From Fidelibacterota bacterium (GTDB lineage: Bacteria > Fidelibacterota > Marinisomatia > Marinisomatales > TCS55): DNA of 7,718 bases. Below, piece by piece: positions 1 to 5,535 of the stretch (its first letter is position 1; the number at the start of each line of letters is the position of its first letter). The notes below the pieces were generated by a model. The model did no database searches and was not told the DNA's origin. It worked only from the letters and a program-made list of their open reading frames with translations. The stretch spans positions 1 through 7,718 of the forward strand of contig PASX01000049.1 in the NCBI GenBank assembly GCA_002713455.1, read 5' to 3'. Both the position numbers and the translations under genes were made by a program.

Positions 1-236
1 AAAATGTTCAAACTATTATAGCCATTGAGATACTAGTTGCTAGTAATATTAATCATAGATTTCATAAAAAACTTTCATCTGGTAATGGGCTAAAGCCTAT
101 TATAGCATTATTAAAAAGAGAAAAGTTGCTGTCAACAAATGACCACATACTTACACCAGATATTCTATCTTTAAACAAATTAATTATTTCTGGAAAGATT
201 ATTCAGAAAGCAAAGCAAGCAATCAACTTGGTATAA
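1..236 (+). CDS. C-terminal end of a probable aromatic amino acid ammonia-lyase (HutH/PAL family), 5' truncated
   Basis: An open frame enters from the left edge (first full codon at base 3) and ends at TAA 234-236, giving 77 residues. No start lies in the window. The pattern fits the C-terminus of histidine/phenylalanine ammonia-lyases. It begins with Asn-Val-x-x-Ile-Ile-Ala-Ile-Glu-Ile-Leu-Val-Ala, like the family's helix with a conserved Ala-Ile-Glu. Then come a His-Arg-Phe stretch, a Gly-x-Gly-Leu turn, an Asp followed by Thr-Pro-Asp-Ile, and a final Leu-Ile-x-Ser-Gly-Lys-Ile. These enzymes deaminate His, Phe or Tyr non-oxidatively using an MIO cofactor. The MIO-forming Ala-Ser-Gly lies upstream of the window, so substrate cannot be judged. 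The other two frames are closed by stops. guaB starts four bases after the stop, so the two may be co-transcribed. Family assignment is by remembered motif only and is moderate. Confidence 0.6.
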   Translation, partial: NVQTIIAIEILVASNINHRFHKKLSSGNGLKPIIALLKREKLLSTNDHILTPDILSLNKLIISGKIIQKAKQAINLV

Positions 237-240
237 AATT

Positions 241-1710
241 ATGAAAAATAGACCACCTTTTGATAAAGCCCTTACATTTGATGACGTTCTTCTTGTTCCT
301 CAGGCATCTGATGTAGTTCCTAAAGATGTCAATTTAAAAACTCGCTTAACTCGTAAAATATCGATGAATATTCCACTTTTATCAGCTGCCATGGATACGG
401 TAACTGAAAATGAGATGGCTGTATCATTAGCACGGCAGGGGGGTATTGGAATTATCCACAAAAATTTATCAATTGATGAACAGGCGATTATGGTTGATCG
501 CGTTAAAAGATCAGAAAGTGGAATGATCGCAAATCCTATAACTCTTTCATCAGAAAAATCCATCAATGATGCCAAAAAAGTTATGGAGAATTATCATATT
601 AGTGGTTTGCCTGTTGTTGAAAAAGGAAAATTAGTAGGTATAATTACTAATAGAGACATCCGATTTGAAGCAGATGGAAATCTTTCAGTGAAAGATAGAA
701 TGACATCAAAAAATTTAGTTACAGTTTCAGAAGGCACTACATTAGAAGACGCGAAGAAAGTTTTACAACACCATCGAATTGAAAAACTACTTGTAGTTAA
801 TAATAAAGGTAATCTTGCTGGATTAATTACAGTTAAAGATATTCAGAAAAAAGAAGATTTTCCAAATGCTTGTAAAGATAGTAATGGACGCTTACGTGTT
901 GGAGCTGCTATTGGTGTAAATAACGATTCAATTGATAGGGCTAAAGCACTTTTAGATGCTGATGTAGACGTTATTGTTATTGATACTGCCCATGGACATT
1001 CTTCAGGAGTCATAGAGTCAGTAAAAAGTATAAAAAAAGCTGTTGGAGATTTACAAATTATAGCAGGAAATGTAGCTACCTCAGAAGGGACAAAAGCGCT
1101 TATTAACGCAGGGGTTGATTGTGTTAAAGTCGGTATTGGAGCTGGCGCAAGTTGTACTACAAGAGTGGTTGCAGGTGTAGGAATGCCACAATTATCTGGT
1201 GTGATGAATTGTGTTGATGAAGCTCAAAAACATGACATTCCAATAATTGCAGATGGAGGAATACGTTATAGTGGGGATCTTGCTAAAGCGATTGCAGCTG
1301 GAGCAGAATCAGTTATGTTGGGAAGTATTTTTGCAGGTATGGATGAGAGTCCAGGTGAATTTATTCTTTATGAAGGTCGTCAATACAAATCTTATAGGGG
1401 GATGGGCTCATTAGGTGCAATGAAAAAAGGTAGTGGAGATAGATATTTTCAAGATGATTTAGAATCGACAAAATTAGTACCTGAAGGTATTGAAGGAATG
1501 GTTCCATATAGAGGATCAGTTCAAATGACAATCCACCAACTTATGGGAGGATTGCGTTCCTCAATGGGCTATTGTGGAGCAAAAAATATAAAAACTTTTC
1601 ATGATAAAGCAGAATTTGTTGAGATTACAACAGCAGGAGCTAAAGAAAGTCATCCTCATGAAGTGAAGATTACAAAAGAAGCACCTAATTACCAGGTCTC
1701 AGATAGCTGA
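241..1710 (+). CDS. guaB: IMP dehydrogenase
   Basis: Catalyses NAD-dependent oxidation of IMP to XMP, the committed step of GMP synthesis in the cytoplasm. The 489 residues match the usual bacterial length (E. coli 488). The N-terminus has the typical Leu-Thr-Phe-Asp-Asp-Val-Leu-Leu-Val-Pro. Two CBS domains follow (about residues 95-142 and 154-201), inserted in the TIM barrel as usual. Asp248-Thr-Ala-His-Gly-His starts the NAD/IMP region. Catalytic Cys305 sits in GIGAGASCTTR, the IMP-phosphate loop is IADGGIR (336-342), and the mobile flap has Arg401-Tyr402. The C-terminus has the usual Glu-Ser-His and Ile-Thr-Lys-Glu ending. Oddity: the catalytic loop is normally GIGPGSICTTR, so three positions differ although the Cys and the glycines remain. 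The ATG at 241 is at the conserved start and has no Shine-Dalgarno. It lies four bases after the lyase stop and converges on rpsT. GMP reductase is unlikely because of the CBS domains and flap. Confidence 0.97.
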   Translation: MKNRPPFDKALTFDDVLLVPQASDVVPKDVNLKTRLTRKISMNIPLLSAAMDTVTENEMAVSLARQGGIGIIHKNLSIDEQAIMVDRVKRSESGMIANPITLSSEKSINDAKKVMENYHISGLPVVEKGKLVGIITNRDIRFEADGNLSVKDRMTSKNLVTVSEGTTLEDAKKVLQHHRIEKLLVVNNKGNLAGLITVKDIQKKEDFPNACKDSNGRLRVGAAIGVNNDSIDRAKALLDADVDVIVIDTAHGHSSGVIESVKSIKKAVGDLQIIAGNVATSEGTKALINAGVDCVKVGIGAGASCTTRVVAGVGMPQLSGVMNCVDEAQKHDIPIIADGGIRYSGDLAKAIAAGAESVMLGSIFAGMDESPGEFILYEGRQYKSYRGMGSLGAMKKGSGDRYFQDDLESTKLVPEGIEGMVPYRGSVQMTIHQLMGGLRSSMGYCGAKNIKTFHDKAEFVEITTAGAKESHPHEVKITKEAPNYQVSDS

Positions 1711-1720
1711 ATATATAGTA

Positions 1721-1978
1721 TTAACTAGATAAAGAATTAATATGACGAGTGAGCCGAGACTTTCTTCTCGCTGCAGTATTCTTTTTCAAATGACCTTTAT
1801 TCACCATTTTATCGATTGTACTTACAGCTTTTTTATAAAGAACTTTAGCTTTAGATATATCATTTTCTTCCAAAGTATTTTTAATGATTGTTTTCATATC
1901 AGAAGCTCTAGCGACATTTAATAAATGTTTTTTTTTATCTTGTCTCTCACGTTTTATTTGTTGCGGATGTCTATCCAT
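1721..1978 (-). CDS. rpsT: 30S ribosomal protein S20 (bS20)
   Basis: Small basic protein (85 residues from ATG 1978) that binds 16S rRNA early in 30S assembly. It shows the family layout. A Lys/Arg-rich N-terminus with Gln-Gln-Ile-Lys-Arg-Glu-Arg is followed by a middle helix containing Met-Lys-Thr-Ile-Ile-Lys. Then come a charged linker and the signature Lys-Gly-x-Leu-x-Lys-Asn-Thr-Ala-Ala-Arg-Arg-Lys-Ser-Arg-Leu near the C-terminus, matching Lys-Asn-Lys-Ala-Ala-Arg of E. coli S20. Length agrees with the usual 83-90. An in-frame TTG directly upstream (1981) would add one residue, but the ATG at 1978 is preferred because AAGGA (plus-strand 1984-1988) sits five bases before it. This is the only good Shine-Dalgarno in the window. 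The gene is alone on the minus strand, convergent with guaB (10 bp apart) and divergent from the crp-like gene, so it has its own promoter in 1984-2110. Confidence 0.96.
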   Translation of the reverse strand: MDRHPQQIKRERQDKKKHLLNVARASDMKTIIKNTLEENDISKAKVLYKKAVSTIDKMVNKGHLKKNTAARRKSRLTRHINSLSS

Positions 1979-1983
1979 CAAAA

Positions 1984-1988
1984 TCCTT
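1984..1988 (-). promoter_or_regulatory. Shine-Dalgarno of rpsT
   Basis: The minus strand reads AAGGA followed by TTTTG and the ATG, a five-base spacing. It decides the start at 1978 over the TTG at 1981, which would leave only two bases. No comparable purine-rich site precedes any other start in the window. Confidence 0.8.
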
Positions 1989-2072
1989 AATTAATGATTC
2001 GTAATAAAGTCGCAAAATTATTTCATTTAATACCAATACACCAAAAGAATAAATCAAAATATAAAAAAAGTT

Positions 2073-2078
2073 TGTCAA
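2073..2078 (-). promoter_or_regulatory. Candidate -35 element of the rpsT promoter
   Basis: The minus strand reads TTGACA here, an exact sigma70-type -35 hexamer, about 95 bases upstream of the rpsT start. The -10 is not clear: GATTTA lies at 17 bp spacing and TTTATT (plus 2048-2053) at 19 bp, and neither is strong. The hexamer overlaps a small palindrome (GTTTG-T-CAAAC, 2070-2080) and lies beside the CRP-type site. Whether it serves as a promoter here is inference, and a lineage with Bacteroidota-like sigma factors might use different elements. Confidence 0.35.
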
Positions 2079-2084
2079 ACAAAA

Positions 2085-2104
2085 ATTGTGATTATTGTCA
2101 CAAT
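2085..2104. promoter_or_regulatory. CRP-type operator upstream of the crp-like gene
   Basis: Perfect 20-bp inverted repeat ATTGTGA-N6-TCACAAT with spacer TTATTG. Its core TGTGA-N6-TCACA equals the textbook CRP/CAP consensus. It is centred about 76 bp upstream of the crp-like start and about 116 bp upstream of rpsT. The neighbouring regulator has the recognition-helix residues that read this half-site, so autoregulation is the simplest reading. If transcription uses TATAAA at 2112-2117 the site overlaps the -35 region, which would suit repression. If it uses TTAATT at 2123-2128 the site is centred near -41, which would suit class II activation. The sequence alone cannot choose between them. 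Confidence 0.8.
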
Positions 2105-2111
2105 ACATTAG

Positions 2112-2117
2112 TATAAA
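2112..2117 (+). promoter_or_regulatory. Candidate -10 element for the crp-like gene and downstream operon
   Basis: TATAAA (within GTATAAAATTA) lies 7 bp after the CRP-type palindrome and 53 bp before the ATG. There is no good -35 at 17 bp; the best TTGnnn hexamer, TTGTGA at 2086-2091, is inside the operator and 20 bp away. A promoter lacking a proper -35 and overlapped by an operator would be typical of a regulated promoter, but this assignment is weak in such AT-rich DNA. Confidence 0.35.
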
Positions 2118-2170
2118 ATTAGTTAATTTTCCTCATTTCATCTGTGCCTTGAGTTTTAGTAGTTTCAGCT

Positions 2171-2851
2171 ATGAGCAAAGTTGAACATCTTCGAAAAGTC
2201 CCTATTTTTTCTGATTTATCAGATTCTGATTTAAAAAAGATTTCTGAAAAAATGATTTCACGGTTATATGAAAAAGGGAAAATGATTCTTCTAGAGCAGA
2301 GTCAAGGAGAAACTTTTTTTATTATTATAAGTGGTGTTGTAAAAGTGACACGCTTAAGCGATGATGGAAGGGAAGTAATCTTGGCAATACTAGGTGAAAG
2401 TGATTTTTTTGGTGAAATGTCATTGTTAGATGGCGAAGGAAGATCCGCAAATATAGTTGCCAATGAGCAATCTGAAGTAGTCACATTGTCTAGAAGTGAT
2501 TTTCTTGATTGTCTACAGAAATATCCAAAAATTGCTATTGCATTACTCGAAGAGCTGGCAGTTCGTTTAAGGAAAAGTGACCAACATATTGAAAGTTTAT
2601 CATTAAGTGATTCAGAACAGCGTATAGGTATAACATTAATACGCTTAGCTGAAGAGTTGGGTACAATAAAGCAAGGTGATGTTAATGTTAAAAATTTACC
2701 TTATCAGCAAGATATTGCAAATATGGCTGGTACTTCAAGAGAAACTGTTTCGAGAACCTTAAAGCTGCTAGAAACAAAAAATCTTCTCAAACGCGATGGA
2801 AGGAATCTAACCATATATAAATTCGATTTGTTTCGTCAAACATTTTCTTAA
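2171..2851 (+). CDS. Crp/Fnr-family transcriptional regulator (CRP-like)
   Basis: A 226-residue one-component regulator with an N-terminal cyclic-nucleotide-binding jelly roll (about 10-120), a long dimerisation helix (about 118-145) and a C-terminal winged helix (about 150-220). The phosphate-binding cassette is recognisable: Gly81-Glu82, then Gly-Arg91-Ser92-Ala, matching the Glu72 and Arg82-Ser83 ligand residues of E. coli CRP. In the dimer helix the CRP Thr127-Ser128 pair aligns with Ser-Asp, so cAMP as the ligand is uncertain. The recognition helix is Thr-Ser-Arg190-Glu191-Thr-Val-Ser-Arg195-Thr-Leu-Lys, keeping the CRP DNA contacts Arg180, Glu181 and Arg185. No Fnr-type N-terminal cysteine cluster is present. 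The ATG follows an operator with the predicted sequence, and no Shine-Dalgarno is visible. The MeaB-type gene begins 19 bp after its stop, with no terminator between. The family is certain; signal and regulon are unknown. Confidence 0.93.
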   Translation: MSKVEHLRKVPIFSDLSDSDLKKISEKMISRLYEKGKMILLEQSQGETFFIIISGVVKVTRLSDDGREVILAILGESDFFGEMSLLDGEGRSANIVANEQSEVVTLSRSDFLDCLQKYPKIAIALLEELAVRLRKSDQHIESLSLSDSEQRIGITLIRLAEELGTIKQGDVNVKNLPYQQDIANMAGTSRETVSRTLKLLETKNLLKRDGRNLTIYKFDLFRQTFS

Positions 2852-2870
2852 TTTTTAGTTTTATAAATTT

Positions 2871-3803
2871 ATGAATTCAAATACACTTGATCTAATAAGA
2901 TCAAATGACCATCTTACAGTTTCCAAAGCTATTACTCATATTGAAAATGATGATAAAATATCGAATTCTTTTTTAGAAAAAATTTATGATTATGGTAAAG
3001 ATGCCTTAAGGATCGGTATAACAGGACCTCCAGGCTGTGGGAAAAGTACACTTACAGATCAGCTAATCAAGCAATTAATTAATGATAAAAAAAGTGTTGG
3101 AGTAGTTGCTGTTGATCCTACGAGTCCCTTCACTGGGGGAGCACTCCTTGGTGATCGAGTGAGAATGAATAATTATGTTTGGAATGATGATGTGTATATT
3201 CGGAGTTTGGGTTCTAAAAATAGCAGAGGAGGGTTAGCAACTAAAGCACAATATGTTGGCGATATACTAGCAGCGAGCAAAAAACATGTTATTATTTATG
3301 AAACTGTTGGTGTTGGTCAAGGTGAGTACGATGTTAGTAAGGCCGTGGATCTTACAATAGTTGTTCTTGTCCCAGAGGCAGGAGATGAAATTCAATTAAT
3401 GAAAGCCGGTTTAATTGAAGTTGCTGATATTTTTGTTGTAAATAAATCTGATAGAGATGGTGCCGATAGAATCTATCAATCATTAAAAATGATGCTACAT
3501 ACTTTTATTTCTGAAAATAAATTAACTCCACCAGTTTTTAGTACTTCTGCAAATATAAATGAAGGTATTGATAAACTTTATTGTGGAATGAAAGATCATA
3601 TTAATATTCTTAAAGATGAAGGATTGTATAATAAAAAACGATTAGATCGTCAAAGGAATAGAGTTTTAGGCATAATAAAAAATAATTTAATTAAAGATTT
3701 TTGGAGTAAGGAAAAGTTAAATCTTTTGGATGATAAAATAAAAAATATAAAGTCTCTAAAAATTTCTCCATACAAATTAGCAAAAGATATCTTGAGCGAA
3801 TAG
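2871..3803 (+). CDS. MeaB/ArgK-family G3E P-loop GTPase
   Basis: Members chaperone adenosylcobalamin-dependent acyl-CoA mutases, gating cofactor loading and protecting the mutase (bacterial MeaB, human MMAA). The older name ArgK (arginine/ornithine transport kinase) is a historical misassignment. The 310 residues match the family. Visible motifs are Walker A GPPGCGKST (52-60), Val-Asp-Pro-Thr-Ser-Pro-Phe-Thr-Gly-Gly (81-90) with Gly-Asp-Arg-Val-Arg-Met, ETVGVGQ (144-150), the guanine-specificity motif Asn191-Lys-Ser-Asp194, and Ser-Thr-Ser-Ala (224-227). Departures from the usual pattern are Arg-Ser-Leu-Gly-Ser-Lys-Asn-Ser-Arg-Gly-Gly (111-121) where Arg-Ser-Met-Ala-Thr-Arg-Gly is typical, and Gly151 after Gln150 where Ser is typical. 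No methylmalonyl-CoA or isobutyryl-CoA mutase is in the window, so the partner is unknown. The ATG has no Shine-Dalgarno. tatC follows after one base, implying co-transcription. Confidence 0.9.
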   Translation: MNSNTLDLIRSNDHLTVSKAITHIENDDKISNSFLEKIYDYGKDALRIGITGPPGCGKSTLTDQLIKQLINDKKSVGVVAVDPTSPFTGGALLGDRVRMNNYVWNDDVYIRSLGSKNSRGGLATKAQYVGDILAASKKHVIIYETVGVGQGEYDVSKAVDLTIVVLVPEAGDEIQLMKAGLIEVADIFVVNKSDRDGADRIYQSLKMMLHTFISENKLTPPVFSTSANINEGIDKLYCGMKDHINILKDEGLYNKKRLDRQRNRVLGIIKNNLIKDFWSKEKLNLLDDKIKNIKSLKISPYKLAKDILSE

Positions 3804-3804
3804 T

Positions 3805-4533
3805 TTGAATTCTGAGCAAAAATCAATGCCATTTTTAGATCATTTAGAAGAATTACGTTGGCGACTTCTTAAGTCTTTGATTTCAATATTATTAGGTGCA
3901 ATTATAACATTTTATTTTATTGATACGATAATCGAATTTTTGATTAGGCCATCTCGGAACTTGTCCACCCCAATGGAACTTCAAGTGCTTAAAGTTCAAG
4001 GAATGTTTATGATCAAATGGGGCATTGCACTTATTGGAGGATTTATAACTGCAATACCTGTTTTAACGTATCAATTGTGGAAATTTATTGCACCGGGTTT
4101 GTATCTCAATGAACGACAATATGTTGCTCCATTAATTTTTTTCACTTATCTATCTTTTTTAGTGGGATTAAGTTTTGCATATATTGTTATTATTCCATTT
4201 TCATTAGAATTTTTTACTTCTATCGGTATGGATATGATTGATAATAATTTTTCAATAAACTACTATTTTAGCTTTATTACTTGGTTAATGATTGGAAGTG
4301 GCTTGATTTTTGAATTACCAGTATTAGTTTTTATTCTTTCACTAATAGGCCTATTGACACCCGCATTCATGGGACATTATAGAAGGCATGCGCTTGTAAT
4401 TATATTAGTTTTAAGCGCCTTTATAACTCCACCAGATCCAATTAGTTTAGTATTGATGTCTATTCCACTGATGCTTTTATACGAAATAAGTATTGGTGTG
4501 AGTTGGTTGGTTAATAGAAAGAAGAGTGAGTAA
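3805..4533 (+). CDS. tatC: Sec-independent (Tat) protein translocase subunit TatC
   Basis: Inner-membrane core of the twin-arginine translocase, which recognises RR signal peptides and exports folded proteins. Its 242 residues hold six predicted membrane spans (about 22-46, 70-95, 105-132, 152-180, 193-209, 214-236). Family marks are Phe-Leu-Asp-His-Leu-Glu-Glu-Leu-Arg-Trp-Arg (10-20), Pro97-Gly-Leu-Tyr-Leu-Asn-Glu-Arg (Glu103 equals the E. coli signal-binding Glu103), Phe169-Glu170-Leu-Pro, and Thr208-Pro-Pro-Asp-Pro before the last span. The called start is TTG 3805, one base after the MeaB-type stop. An in-frame ATG at 3826 (codon 8) would give Met-Pro-Phe-Leu-Asp-His and is also plausible. 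The TTG is favoured slightly because the genes before and after also begin with the same TGAATTC context. Neither start has a Shine-Dalgarno. TatA/TatB are not in the window. Confidence 0.96.
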   Translation: MNSEQKSMPFLDHLEELRWRLLKSLISILLGAIITFYFIDTIIEFLIRPSRNLSTPMELQVLKVQGMFMIKWGIALIGGFITAIPVLTYQLWKFIAPGLYLNERQYVAPLIFFTYLSFLVGLSFAYIVIIPFSLEFFTSIGMDMIDNNFSINYYFSFITWLMIGSGLIFELPVLVFILSLIGLLTPAFMGHYRRHALVIILVLSAFITPPDPISLVLMSIPLMLLYEISIGVSWLVNRKKSE

Positions 4534-4542
4534 TTTCATCTA

Positions 4543-5532
4543 ATGAATTCTGATAAAAAAAAATTAAAATATATTACTGAGCCAATCTTCGACGATATTA
4601 AGCTTTTTGAACAAGAGTTTCGTAATGCACTTCATTCTGAAGTTCGAATGATAAATATGGTTGGTAAATATATCATTCGTCATAAAGGTAAACATATAAG
4701 ACCAATTCTTACTATACTTTCCTCTAGGCTATGTGGACAACCCACAGTTAATAGTTATAGAGCAGCAGCAATGATTGAATTATTACATGTTGCAACATTA
4801 ATTCATGATGATGTTGTAGATGATGCAAATAAGCGCAGAGGATTTCCTTCAATTAATAGAATGTGGAAAAATAAAGTTGCAGTACTTATGGGTGATTTTA
4901 TTTTCAGTAAAACGTTGATTAATATGATTGGACTAAAAGATTTTTCTGCATTAGAATTAATTGCTTCAACCGCTGAAAAACTTGCTTCTGGAGAGATTCT
5001 TCAAATTGAGAAAACACTCACGAAATCAATGAATGAAGAAACATATTTTGATATGATATATAAGAAAACAGCTTCATTAATATCAACAAGTTGTGAATTG
5101 GGCGCAATAACTTCGACTGGAAAAACTAAAGATAGGAAGGCTATGCTTAGTTATGGCACTAAGCTTGGAATGGCTTTCCAGATTAAAGATGATTTATTTG
5201 ATATTTTAGGTAATGAAAGTCAAATGGGAAAAGACATGGGTGCAGATATAAAAAGAAATATGGTTACACTTCCTTTAATTCATGCTTTCAAAAAAGTAAC
5301 TAAGGTAGAGTCTAATAGGTTAAAAAAAATTCTAGCGTCAAAGAAAAAAACAAGTTTTGATTTAAATAATATTAAAGAAATTGTAGATAGAGTCGGTGGG
5401 TTTAATTACGCTAAGGAAAAAATTGTTGAATTTAATGAGCAAGCTTTAGATGCAATTTCACCATATCCTAACTCACCTTACAAGCAATCTATGGTGGATC
5501 TTATTGCATTTAACTCGCATAGAACCGGCTAG
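4543..5532 (+). CDS. Long-chain trans-polyprenyl diphosphate synthase (IspB/HepT-like)
   Basis: Condenses isopentenyl diphosphate with an allylic primer to a long all-trans prenyl diphosphate, normally the side chain of menaquinone or ubiquinone. The 329 residues match IspB-type enzymes. The first Asp-rich motif is His88-Asp89-Asp90-Val-Val-Asp93-Asp94, and the second is Asp216-Asp217-Leu-Phe-Asp220 in a Phe-Gln-Ile-Lys-Asp-Asp context. Lys50-His-Ile-Arg53-Pro binds the IPP diphosphate, and Gly-Lys230-Asp-Met-Gly with Thr242-Leu-Pro-Leu-Ile follows the second motif. The fifth and fourth residues before the first Asp are Ala-Thr, not bulky aromatics, matching long-chain rather than farnesyl or geranylgeranyl synthases. 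Exact chain length cannot be read from sequence. The ATG lies 9 bp after tatC and the GT9 gene starts 3 bp after the stop, so it sits mid-operon. No quinone gene is adjacent to settle which product it feeds. Confidence 0.93.
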   Translation: MNSDKKKLKYITEPIFDDIKLFEQEFRNALHSEVRMINMVGKYIIRHKGKHIRPILTILSSRLCGQPTVNSYRAAAMIELLHVATLIHDDVVDDANKRRGFPSINRMWKNKVAVLMGDFIFSKTLINMIGLKDFSALELIASTAEKLASGEILQIEKTLTKSMNEETYFDMIYKKTASLISTSCELGAITSTGKTKDRKAMLSYGTKLGMAFQIKDDLFDILGNESQMGKDMGADIKRNMVTLPLIHAFKKVTKVESNRLKKILASKKKTSFDLNNIKEIVDRVGGFNYAKEKIVEFNEQALDAISPYPNSPYKQSMVDLIAFNSHRTG

Positions 5533-5535
5533 TTA

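Larger units (their letters stand above)
1979..2170. promoter_or_regulatory. Divergent promoter region between rpsT and the crp-like gene
   Basis: The only substantial non-coding interval in the window (192 bp), very AT-rich, and the only place where both flanking genes are transcribed away from each other. It holds, left to right, the rpsT Shine-Dalgarno, a minus-strand TTGACA, a small palindrome GTTTG-T-CAAAC (2070-2080), the perfect CRP-type operator, and TATAAA before the crp-like gene. TTGTCA occurs twice (2072-2077 and 2095-2100), 23 bp apart. I see no small ORF or structured RNA in it. Both rpsT and the six-gene rightward operon most simply take their promoters from here. Confidence 0.8.

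Noticed and set aside
232..241. TATAAA before guaB as a promoter for a leaderless transcript
   Set aside because: The hexamer ends three bases before the ATG, so initiation at normal spacing would fall inside the gene, and there is no -35 match; co-transcription with the lyase is simpler.
300..575. 91-codon open frame on the minus strand
   Set aside because: Lies wholly inside guaB, has no family-like pattern and no start signal; it mirrors the guaB coding sequence.
1755..1770. CGAGA/TCTCG hairpin near the guaB-rpsT junction as a bidirectional terminator
   Set aside because: Only a five-base stem, it lies inside the rpsT coding sequence (Arg/Lys-rich codons) and has no T-tract directly after it.
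1979..1981. TTG at 1981 as the rpsT start
   Set aside because: It would sit two bases after the AAGGA element, while the adjacent ATG has normal spacing.
2302..2484. 60-codon open frame on the minus strand
   Set aside because: Antisense to the cyclic-nucleotide-binding domain of the Crp-like gene, with low-complexity composition and no recognisable protein.
2852..2870. T-rich gap after the Crp-like gene as a terminator
   Set aside because: Nineteen bases with no inverted repeat; a T-run alone in this AT-rich DNA is not evidence.
3650..3832. 60-codon open frame on the minus strand spanning the MeaB-tatC junction
   Set aside because: Covers the ends of two well-supported genes and looks like reverse-strand AT-rich sequence rich in Phe and Leu.
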